The position numbers were made by a program, and so were the translations under genes. Below are positions 1 to 5,398 of a stretch of 5,593 bases of DNA, piece after piece (the first letter of the stretch is position 1; the number at the start of each line of letters is the position of its first letter). The stretch lies in contig JAYSTS010000173.1 in assembly GCA_043719475.1 (NCBI GenBank), positions 1 through 5,593 of the forward strand, given 5' to 3'. The stretch comes from SYFY01 sp043719475. GTDB taxonomy: Bacteria; Pseudomonadota; Gammaproteobacteria; Pseudomonadales; Azotimanducaceae. A model generated the notes under the pieces. That model searched no databases, had not been told where the DNA came from, and saw only the letters and a program-made list of their open reading frames with translations.

Positions 1-277
1 TGTGCTGTACGAGCTAGCCGAACCCGATGCGATCCTGGTGATGGATCGATTCGAGCAGACCCCCATCAACTACAGTCGGGAAGTCGTTAGCGTAATCACT
101 GCTGATGGGTGGCGTGATGCGTGGACCTACTTCGCCAACCCCGCACGCAGGCAAACCGGCCGTGCTCCGGGGCGTGCGTATCTTCAGCACCTGCTGGCCG
201 GGGCGCCCTATGTGTCTAAGACCTATCTTGCATTCCTGCGCAACCATCGTTTTGCCAATGATGGTGCCAATGGCTGA
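1..277 (+). CDS. Gamma-glutamylcyclotransferase-fold (AIG2/GGCT-like) protein, C-terminal part
   Basis: The reading frame enters from the left edge (first full codon at base 2) and ends at TGA 275-277, so only the last 91 or so residues are present and the true start is outside the window. The visible part has the GGCT-fold pattern: an LYEL strand near the edge, then LVMDRFEQTPINYSRE, where the Glu of the D-x-F-E stretch is in the position of the family's catalytic acid, then an AWTYF strand, and a C-terminal segment reading YLQHLLAGAPYVSKTYLAFL that resembles the helix closing many bacterial members. The N-terminal YGSN-type substrate loop expected in the family is off the window. Members cleave gamma-glutamyl amides to 5-oxoproline, but many are uncharacterised, so the substrate cannot be stated. 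The stop overlaps the probable epmC start, suggesting co-translation. The family call is fairly secure; the function is not. Confidence 0.72.
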   Translation, partial: VLYELAEPDAILVMDRFEQTPINYSREVVSVITADGWRDAWTYFANPARRQTGRAPGRAYLQHLLAGAPYVSKTYLAFLRNHRFANDGANG

Positions 278-836
278 AGTACCCACAGATCTTGATATCG
301 CCCGCTGTTTCAATTCGACCTTTGCGCGTTCGGAAAACGTTGTGTTGGTTGGTGGAGCAGACGCACCTTTTTATGTGCCGGCGGCGGCTCCGCATCGATC
401 GATCATCCGGTATCGGGAGAACTTTGCGGCCAGCGCGCTGCATGAAGTTGCCCACTGGTGCCGGGCCGGCCGGGTTCGCCGATTGCAGCATGATTTTGGC
501 TATTGGTATTTGCCACCCCCGAGGGATCAGGATGAAACTCACGCATTCCTCGATGCGGAGGTGCCCGCGCAGGCACTCGAGAGTATTTTCAGCGCGGCAG
601 CAGGGTTGCCATTTCGTGTCAGCCTGGATGATCTTGAACTGGAACTCTCTGGTTACTGCGAGCAGTTTGCCGAGCGTGTTGCAGCTCGTGCGCAGCGGTG
701 GAGGTCCAATGGATTGCCGGGGCGCGCCGGCAGATTTGAAGCCTCGCTGCGTGAGTGTGTATTTGCGGGATGGCGAATCACCAACACGTCGGCTGGGGCG
801 AGAGAGCCTAAGCAGCCGACACGATTACGGAAGTGA
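270..836 (+). CDS. epmC: Elongation factor P hydroxylase EpmC (YfcM family)
   Basis: Encodes 188 residues from ATG 270, close to the usual family length of about 180. EpmC hydroxylates the lysine of elongation factor P after EpmA/EpmB add beta-lysine; EF-P helps ribosomes through polyproline stretches. Recognisable family blocks in order are FNSTF (residues 14-18), DAPFYVPA (31-38), FAASALHEVAHWC (52-64) with the HExxH-like metal-binding motif at H58/E59/H62, DFGYWY (75-80), EVPAQALESIFSAAAG (97-112), and a C-terminal GLPGRAGRFEASL segment (148-160). The last 15-20 residues form a basic, low-complexity tail. In-frame ATGs also occur at 258 and 261; 270 was chosen because homologues begin only a few residues before the FNxxF block, but no strong Shine-Dalgarno settles it. 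All three starts overlap the preceding stop, so translational coupling is likely. epmA, epmB and efp are not in the window. Confidence 0.9.
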   Translation: MAEVPTDLDIARCFNSTFARSENVVLVGGADAPFYVPAAAPHRSIIRYRENFAASALHEVAHWCRAGRVRRLQHDFGYWYLPPPRDQDETHAFLDAEVPAQALESIFSAAAGLPFRVSLDDLELELSGYCEQFAERVAARAQRWRSNGLPGRAGRFEASLRECVFAGWRITNTSAGAREPKQPTRLRK

Positions 837-841
837 GCTGG

Positions 842-1936
842 ATGAGTAAGGGAGTCGAACAGGTCGATGCCGTTGTCATCGGAGCAGGAGTCGTCGGCCT
901 GGCGGTGGCGCGTCGCCTGGCGCTGGGTGGACGGGAAGTCATGATCCTGGAACGGCATGACGCCATCGGTACGGAGGTCAGTGCACGCAATTCGGAAGTG
1001 ATTCACGCGGGCCTGTATTACCCGACTGGCTCGCTGCGGGCTCGGCTTTGTGTGCAAGGCAAGGAACAACTCTATCAATACCTCGCACAGCGAAACCTTC
1101 CACATCAAAACTGCGGCAAGATTGTCGTTGCCGTGATTGATGAGCAGAAACAGGAGCTCGAAAAATACCGGCAGCAAGCGGCCATCAATCAGGCGGGAGA
1201 CCTGATTCCGCTCAGTGCCGCTGACATCAAGGCGCTGGAGCCGGATGTTGAAGCTGTTGCCGGCTTGTTATCGCCAACCACCGGCATCATCGATTCCCAC
1301 GCCTACATGCTGTCGCTGCAGGGTGACCTGGAAGCTGCCGGCGGTTTGGTCGTTCTCAAAACCAACGTTGATCGCCTTGAACTGACAACCAACGGGGTGA
1401 CGGTGCACACTGCGGAACTGGTGCTGCAGACCCGGCTTGTTGTCAACAGCGCCGGGCTGTCAGCACCCAACGTTGCGGCGACCTGCATGTCAGCACCGAC
1501 GCCGTATTTTGCGAGGGGGCGTTATTACACCTATAGCGGTCGCTCGCCCTTCAAGCGGCTGGTTTATCCACTTCCTGAACCTGGTGGCCTGGGTGTGCAT
1601 GTGACACTTGATCTTGCCGGGCAGGCACGATTTGGTCCTGACGTTGCGTGGATCGACTCGGTTGATTACACCTTTGACGATACGGCCCGAGAACAGTTTG
1701 CGGCCGCGATCCGTCGATATTTCCCGGCACTCGACATGGCGCGGATGCAGCCGGGTTATACCGGTGTGCGACCGAAGATCACTGGCCCGGGGATGCCTGC
1801 TGCTGATTTCCGCATTGATGGGCCGGCTGACCATGGCATCGATGGTCTGGTCAATCTCTTTGGTATCGAATCACCCGGCCTTACGTCATCGCTTTCGATC
1901 GCGGACCACGTGTACAAACTTGTCAGTACGACATGA
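842..1936 (+). CDS. FAD-dependent oxidoreductase, L-2-hydroxyglutarate oxidase (LhgO/L2HGDH) family
   Basis: Encodes 364 residues. An N-terminal Rossmann dinucleotide-binding motif (VVIGAGVVGLAVA, glycines at residues 14, 16 and 19) is followed by an acidic strand end (ILERHDAIG) that would bind the FAD ribose. The block SARNSEVIHAGLYYP (48-62) and the C-terminal FGIESPGLTSSLSIADHV are characteristic of the DAO-superfamily branch that includes L-2-hydroxyglutarate oxidase. Related enzymes oxidise 2-hydroxy acids to 2-oxo acids and pass electrons to oxygen or quinones; the exact substrate here is inferred from the family, not shown. ATG 842 was chosen because GGAAG (829-833) lies 8 nt upstream; a GTG at 833 would add three residues and overlap the epmC stop. 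The gene lies 5 bp after epmC and overlaps the next gene by 4 bp (ATGA). No signal peptide is seen, so it is probably cytosolic or peripheral to the membrane. Confidence 0.85.
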   Translation: MSKGVEQVDAVVIGAGVVGLAVARRLALGGREVMILERHDAIGTEVSARNSEVIHAGLYYPTGSLRARLCVQGKEQLYQYLAQRNLPHQNCGKIVVAVIDEQKQELEKYRQQAAINQAGDLIPLSAADIKALEPDVEAVAGLLSPTTGIIDSHAYMLSLQGDLEAAGGLVVLKTNVDRLELTTNGVTVHTAELVLQTRLVVNSAGLSAPNVAATCMSAPTPYFARGRYYTYSGRSPFKRLVYPLPEPGGLGVHVTLDLAGQARFGPDVAWIDSVDYTFDDTAREQFAAAIRRYFPALDMARMQPGYTGVRPKITGPGMPAADFRIDGPADHGIDGLVNLFGIESPGLTSSLSIADHVYKLVSTT

Positions 1937-3132
1937 GGGTTGGACTTATCATCAACCCGGTTGCCGGCATCGGTGGATCGGTGGGCTTGAAAGGGAGCGA
2001 CGGGCTTGACACCGTTGTGCAAGCGAGGGCACGGGGCGCAGTTCCGCGTGCTACGCAGCGGGTGCTGGAAATGCTGATGGCGCTCGGGCAAAGCGCACAC
2101 CAAATCCAATGGGTCGCGCCAATCGGCCCCATGGGTGGTGATCTGCTGGGGACGCTGAAATTACCGGTAGAGCTCGTGCCTGGTACATCTCAGACAGGTT
2201 CAGTGCAGACGACGACAGCGGCCGATACCGTCCGAATAACCGAGTCGTTGTATGCCGCCGGGATTGGATTGCTGGTCTTTGCCGGAGGTGACGGTACTGC
2301 CAGGGATCTGCATGCAGTACTGGCCGATCGACTGCCAGTGCTGGGTGTTCCCGCCGGCGTGAAGATGCACTCCGGGGTGTTTGCAACGTCACCTCGGACA
2401 GCGGCGGAAGTACTGCTCCAGCTGGTGAGTGGCAAGCTGGTGAGCGGCGTTCGCGCAGAAGTGCGTGATGTCGATGAGGAGGCTGCGCGGGACGGTATAG
2501 CGCGCAGCCGTTGGCATGGAGAAATGCTTATTCCGATGGCAGGTGGCTTCATTCAACAAACCAAGATCGGCGGCCGAGAGGACGATGCGCTGGCGCTGGA
2601 AGATATCGTGCAGGGTGTATGTGCGCTGGTTGGCGACGATTCAGGTCGACCATGGATCTTTGGACCCGGCGGATCGATGCTTGCGATCAAGGAACGGTTA
2701 GGTGGACAGGGCACGTTGCTGGGAGTCGACGTTCGTTTGCCGGATAGCACGTGGTGCATTGATGTGAGCGAAACTGATCTTCTGGCCATTTTGGGTTCGC
2801 CTAGGAGCCTGTCGGATTTGAGCGATCGTCCCACCGGCGCAGTAGATCAGTCTCAAGTCCGACAGGCTCCTAGACTCGTCATCAGTTTTGGTCGCAACCA
2901 GGGCATTGTCTTTGGGCGCGGAAATCAGCAGTTGTCCCCACGCGTCCTCGCGAGGATGGATCGGCACGAAGACATCGTGCTGTTGGCCAGCCGGAGCAAG
3001 ATAACCGGGCTCGAGGGGAGACCCTTGCTGCTCGACACAGGCGATGCGGCACTGGACCGACAACTGGCTGGCGTCTGGCAAGTGCTCTGCGGGTTTGATG
3101 ACCGATTGTTATATCGAGTCGAACCGGCCTGA
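1933..3132 (+). CDS. ATP-NAD kinase-like protein (COG3199 / AcoX-related) carrying an in-frame palindromic insertion
   Basis: Encodes 399 residues. The N-terminus reads VGLIINPVAGIGGSVGLKG (residues 3-21) and the diagnostic GGDGTARD is at 118-125. These are the nucleotide-binding signatures of the NAD kinase/diacylglycerol kinase fold as found in the COG3199 branch. Later family blocks are VPAGVKMHSGVFA (139-151), GGFIQQTKIGG (204-214), and GIVFGRGNQQLSP (324-336). The likely role is phosphorylation of NAD or a related small molecule; this branch is poorly characterised and the substrate is unknown. Between LLAILGSP (283-290) and RLVISFG (314-320) lie about 23 residues encoded by a palindromic element (2801-2873). 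Without them the protein would be about 376 residues. All catalytic motifs remain intact and the frame is open, so the gene is probably functional. It starts within the stop of the preceding oxidoreductase gene (ATGA overlap) with no clear Shine-Dalgarno, implying coupled translation. It is the last gene of the operon and converges with the minus-strand block. Confidence 0.85.
   Translation: MRVGLIINPVAGIGGSVGLKGSDGLDTVVQARARGAVPRATQRVLEMLMALGQSAHQIQWVAPIGPMGGDLLGTLKLPVELVPGTSQTGSVQTTTAADTVRITESLYAAGIGLLVFAGGDGTARDLHAVLADRLPVLGVPAGVKMHSGVFATSPRTAAEVLLQLVSGKLVSGVRAEVRDVDEEAARDGIARSRWHGEMLIPMAGGFIQQTKIGGREDDALALEDIVQGVCALVGDDSGRPWIFGPGGSMLAIKERLGGQGTLLGVDVRLPDSTWCIDVSETDLLAILGSPRSLSDLSDRPTGAVDQSQVRQAPRLVISFGRNQGIVFGRGNQQLSPRVLARMDRHEDIVLLASRSKITGLEGRPLLLDTGDAALDRQLAGVWQVLCGFDDRLLYRVEPA
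2801..2873. mobile_element. Small palindromic (MITE-like) element inserted in frame inside the NAD kinase-like gene
   Basis: The two 22-nt arms at 2801-2822 and 2852-2873 are reverse complements at 21 of 22 positions, including a perfect 16-nt outer core, CTAGGAGCCTGTCGGA. The one mismatch would still form a G-U pair in RNA. The centre (2823-2851, 29 nt) holds a further GATC/GATC pairing (2824-2827 with 2845-2848), giving an extended hairpin with a loop of about 17 nt. Both ends are CTAG, which may be a 4-nt target duplication; the mobile core would then be 2805-2869 (65 nt). Core plus one CTAG is 69 nt, exactly 23 codons. There is no room for a transposase, so any mobility would depend on an enzyme encoded elsewhere. 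The ends resemble insertion-sequence terminal repeats, but I cannot assign a parent family from sequence alone. A fortuitous long palindrome in a coding region is unlikely but not excluded. Confidence 0.72.
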
Positions 3133-3176
3133 TGATCAGCTGGCGATCAGATGGCGATCAGATGGCCTGATCAGGC
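3126..3176. repeat. 11-bp tandem repeat and 12-bp palindrome at a convergent gene junction
   Basis: The unit TGGCGATCAGA occurs twice head to tail (3141-3151 and 3152-3162), with a degenerate third copy starting at 3163. A perfect 12-bp palindrome, GCCTGATCAGGC, follows at 3165-3176, and its right half can also pair with GCCTGAT at 3127-3133. The cluster spans the 25-bp gap between two converging genes and runs into the 3' end of the minus-strand gene, whose stop codon (3158-3160) lies in the second repeat unit. It may act as a weak bidirectional terminator, but there is no T-run on either strand, so that role is not supported directly. Confidence 0.55.
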
Positions 3177-3628
3177 ATCGGCCCCGGAATGATCGGCCCG
3201 AGCCCGGGGAACCGTGTCATGTCGGCGATCATATCGAGCACCAGCATGCGTACGGTGGTTGAAGAACCATCCTGAAGCGCGTGTCGAAAGCGCTGCAATA
3301 ACGTATTGGCTTCCACGGCGATGGCCGCAGATTCGCCTTCAAGCGAGGAAGGCTGAATCAACAACGCCAGACATCGTCCAGTCAATACAGCCTGTTCAAC
3401 GGCGTCCGCGCGCAGTGTCTGCGTGAAGCGGATAAAACCCTCTTCGCGCAACCACACCAGCGCCTGGAAACAAGCCAGATATCGGTCACTGTGCATACCA
3501 AATTCATCGGTCTCCTCGGCCTGATACACATCTTCGACAAAGATGTCCCGTGGCCTAGGGAAAACAGAAGCCAGGATCTGGAGCGCGCGCGCCACGTCCT
3601 TGCAGAAGTCGTCCAGATTGAGGTTCAC
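3158..3628 (-). CDS. Conserved hypothetical protein downstream of alaA, possible winged-helix-like N-terminal domain
   Basis: Encodes 156 residues with a GTG start at 3628. The start is supported by AAGGA at 3640-3636 on the minus strand, 7 nt upstream, and by a 13-bp gap after the alaA stop, so the two genes are probably co-transcribed. No named family is recognised. Residues 1-90 are predicted helical: an amphipathic first helix, then FPRPRDIFVEDVY, then DEFGMHSDRYLACFQALVWL, EEGFIRF and AVLTGRCLALL. The order (helix, helix with W-L-x-E-E-G-[FY]-I/L-R, beta-like turn, L-T-x-[RK]-x-x-x-L-L) is reminiscent of small winged-helix proteins, but this is only a pattern impression. The C-terminal third has a helix (AIAVEANTLLQRFRHAL) and a Gly/Pro-rich tail (GLGPIIPGPMPDQAI). 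No signal peptide or membrane segment is visible. Function unknown. Confidence 0.75.
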   Translation of the reverse strand: MNLNLDDFCKDVARALQILASVFPRPRDIFVEDVYQAEETDEFGMHSDRYLACFQALVWLREEGFIRFTQTLRADAVEQAVLTGRCLALLIQPSSLEGESAAIAVEANTLLQRFRHALQDGSSTTVRMLVLDMIADMTRFPGLGPIIPGPMPDQAI

Positions 3629-3641
3629 GTGAAGTTCCTTA

Positions 3642-4901
3642 TCACTGGCGATACCGGCTCAGGAAGCGCTCGATACGGGAAATCGATTCGGTCAACTCTT
3701 CTTCACGCGGCAGGAACACGACGCGAAAGTGATCTGGCTCCGGATAGCTGAAGCCGGAGCCATGGACCACCAGTACCTTCTCGGCGCGGAGCAGGTCGAG
3801 CACAAACTGTTCGTCGTTGGTGATGTTGAATCGCTTGGTATCGATTTTCGGGAAGAGATAGAGCGCACCACGTGGTTTGAAACAGGTCACGCCCGGAATC
3901 TGATTCAGTAATCGCCATGCAACCAGTCTTTGTTCGTACAGTCGTCCGCCTGGCACAGTATATTCGTTGATGCTTTGATAACCACCGAGTGCTGTCTGGA
4001 TTGCATGCTGGGTAGGCACATTGCTGCACAGGCGCAGACTGGCGAGCATGTTGAGCCCCTCGATGTAGTCGGTGGCGCGTTCTTTCGCTCCGCTGACCAC
4101 CAGCCATCCCGTACGAAAGCCGGCGACCCGATAGGCTTTCGACAATCCGTTCAGGGTGAGAATCAGAAGATCATCGGCGAGGCTGCCAACCGCTGTGGGT
4201 TCCGCCCCGTCATAGATGATCTTGTCGTAAATCTCGTCGGATAGAACCACCAGGTCGAATTCCCGAGCGATTTCCAGCATCGCCTCCAGCATGGCGCGTT
4301 CGTAAACCGCGCCGGTGGGATTGTTCGGGTTGATGATGACCATCGCCTTGGTGCGTGGTGTGATCAGTGAACGCAGATGTTCCAGGTCAGGTTGCCAGTT
4401 GGCGCCTTCGTCACACCGATAGTGTCTGGCGACGCCACCACACAAGGTTGTCGCGGCAGTCCACAGCGGAAAGTCAGGCGCGGGGATGAGGACTTCATCA
4501 CCGTTATCCAGCATTCCCTGCAGGGACATCATCACCAGTTCGGATACACCGTTGCCGATGTAGATATCGTCGATGTCGACGTCTTTGATGCCGATCTGCT
4601 GACAGTACTGCATGACTGCCTTGCGCGCGGTATACAGCCCCTTTGAGTCGGAGTACCCCTGCGCAGCCGGCAGATGATGGATCACGTCGCGGAGTATTTC
4701 TTCCGGCGCTTCGAAGCCGAATGGCGCCGGGTTACCAATGTTGAGCTTCAGTACCTTGTGGCCTTCTTCTTCGAGCCGCTGGGCTTCTTTCAGTACCGGC
4801 CCGCGAATGTCATAACAGACATTGTCAAGCTTCCTGGATTTGGCGAAGACGCGCGGCTTGCGAGAGGACAACGGGGTAACTTTCGGATTCGTGGTTTCCA
4901 T
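3642..4901 (-). CDS. alaA: Alanine aminotransferase AlaA (glutamate-pyruvate, PLP class I/II)
   Basis: Encodes 419 residues. The PLP-dependent fold-type I aminotransferase transfers an amino group between glutamate and pyruvate, the main route of alanine synthesis in relatives. It matches E. coli AlaA closely across the whole length: NVCYDIRGPVLKEA (27-40), LKLNIGNPAPFGF (51-63), the IGNGVSELV cofactor loop (115-123), INPNNPTGAVY (190-200), SDEIYDK (221-227) with the Asp that contacts the pyridine nitrogen, GLSKAYRVAGFRTGW (252-266) with PLP lysine K255 and phosphate-binding R263, and the C-terminal substrate-carboxylate arginine R393. The N-terminus is about 14 residues longer than the E. 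coli protein, and the ATG at 4901 has no strong Shine-Dalgarno, so an internal start is possible. It is divergent from msrB and followed by a hypothetical gene. Adjacent divergent aminotransferase/msrB genes are, as I recall, also seen in Pseudomonas. Confidence 0.93.
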   Translation of the reverse strand: METTNPKVTPLSSRKPRVFAKSRKLDNVCYDIRGPVLKEAQRLEEEGHKVLKLNIGNPAPFGFEAPEEILRDVIHHLPAAQGYSDSKGLYTARKAVMQYCQQIGIKDVDIDDIYIGNGVSELVMMSLQGMLDNGDEVLIPAPDFPLWTAATTLCGGVARHYRCDEGANWQPDLEHLRSLITPRTKAMVIINPNNPTGAVYERAMLEAMLEIAREFDLVVLSDEIYDKIIYDGAEPTAVGSLADDLLILTLNGLSKAYRVAGFRTGWLVVSGAKERATDYIEGLNMLASLRLCSNVPTQHAIQTALGGYQSINEYTVPGGRLYEQRLVAWRLLNQIPGVTCFKPRGALYLFPKIDTKRFNITNDEQFVLDLLRAEKVLVVHGSGFSYPEPDHFRVVFLPREEELTESISRIERFLSRYRQ

Positions 4902-4980
4902 GACTGCTCGGCTGGATTGGCTCAGTTGGAGGGCTCGGCTTAAGATAGCCGCTTACTTCAGAAATGGTAGCAGGACGGTC
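4902..4980. promoter_or_regulatory. Divergent promoter region between alaA and msrB
   Basis: This 79-bp gap is the only place from which both alaA (minus) and msrB (plus) can be driven. On the plus strand TTGGCT (4917-4922) and TAAGAT (4941-4946) are separated by 18 bp and each match the sigma70 consensus at 4 of 6 positions, which would place transcription start near 4953, about 28 bp before the msrB ATG. The -10-like hexamer is flanked by GGCT/AGCC (4937-4940, 4947-4950). The octamer GCTCGGCT occurs at 4906-4913 and again at 4933-4940, a possible binding-site pair. A convincing minus-strand promoter is not evident. All of this is pattern matching only. Confidence 0.4.
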
Positions 4981-5394
4981 ATGAACAAGGTATCCGAGAG
5001 CAAGGTCATCAAGAGCGAGGAGCAGTGGCGTGCGGAACTGAGTGAAGAAGAATACGAGATCACCCGCTGCTCAGCGACCGAGCGGGCGTTTAGTGGTTTG
5101 TACTGGGACACCAAGACAGCCGGTATCTACAACTGCAAGTGCTGCAATACCCCGTTGTTCGATTCCAGTTCCAAATACGATTCCGGTACTGGCTGGCCGA
5201 GTTTTTATCAGCCCATCAGCAAGGACGTGGTCGCAACTCGCGATGATATGAGTTACGGGATGCGCAGGATCGAAGTGGTTTGTGCGATCTGTGAAGCTCA
5301 CCTGGGTCACCTGTTTCCGGATGGCCCGAATCCGACCGGACTTCGCTTCTGCATGAATTCAGCCTCACTCGAACTCGACGCTAAGGAGGTCTGA
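4981..5394 (+). CDS. msrB: Peptide-methionine (R)-S-oxide reductase MsrB
   Basis: Encodes 137 residues, the usual single-domain length. MsrB reduces methionine-R-sulfoxide in proteins back to methionine, using thioredoxin for recycling. Two CxxC pairs for structural zinc are visible: C52/C55 in YNCKCCNTPLF and C101/C104 in VCAICEAHLGH. The catalytic cysteine is C124 in RFCMNSASL, and the substrate-pocket block is KYDSGTGWPSF (65-75) with W72. The resolving-cysteine position found in many homologues (SGCGW) is Thr70 here; C30 near the N-terminus could substitute, as described for some MsrB proteins. ATG 4981 was chosen because AGGA (4972-4975) lies 5 nt upstream and homologues begin about here. 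The frame stays open upstream to 4822, but that stretch lies antisense to alaA and has no MsrB similarity. The last codons contain the Shine-Dalgarno of the next gene. Confidence 0.95.
   Translation: MNKVSESKVIKSEEQWRAELSEEEYEITRCSATERAFSGLYWDTKTAGIYNCKCCNTPLFDSSSKYDSGTGWPSFYQPISKDVVATRDDMSYGMRRIEVVCAICEAHLGHLFPDGPNPTGLRFCMNSASLELDAKEV
5383..5390 (+). promoter_or_regulatory. Strong Shine-Dalgarno for the acyl-CoA synthetase gene
   Basis: AAGGAGGT lies 8 nt before the ATG at 5399 and within the final codons of msrB. It is the strongest ribosome binding site in the window. It fixes the downstream start and indicates that the two genes share one transcript. Confidence 0.85.
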
Positions 5395-5398
5395 GTCC

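Noticed and set aside
105..269. Upstream extension of the epmC frame to an earlier start at 105
   Set aside because: This stretch overlaps the conserved GGCT-like coding sequence in another frame and its translation has no EpmC similarity; homologues start near 270.
833..841. GTG 833 as the start of the FAD oxidoreductase
   Set aside because: Possible, since it would overlap the epmC stop, but ATG 842 has a GGAAG 8 nt upstream and leaves a normal-length N-terminus before the Rossmann motif.
653..1177. Long minus-strand open frame opposite epmC and the oxidoreductase gene
   Set aside because: Its translation has no family-like features and it lies antisense to two well-supported genes.
2801..2873. 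Intrinsic terminator inside the NAD kinase-like gene
   Set aside because: The hairpin is strong but is not followed by a T-run and the reading frame continues through it with conserved family motifs downstream.
3126..3176. CRISPR-like or larger repeat array at the convergent junction
   Set aside because: Only two exact 11-bp units with no spacers; too short and unlike CRISPR repeats.
3703..4107. Open frame within alaA on the same strand but in another frame
   Set aside because: It is a shadow of the alaA coding sequence; the composition is Arg/Gln-rich, as expected for an out-of-frame GC-rich translation.
4822..4980. N-terminal extension of msrB to 4822
   Set aside because: It runs antisense through the start of alaA, shows no MsrB similarity, and the ATG at 4981 has its own Shine-Dalgarno.
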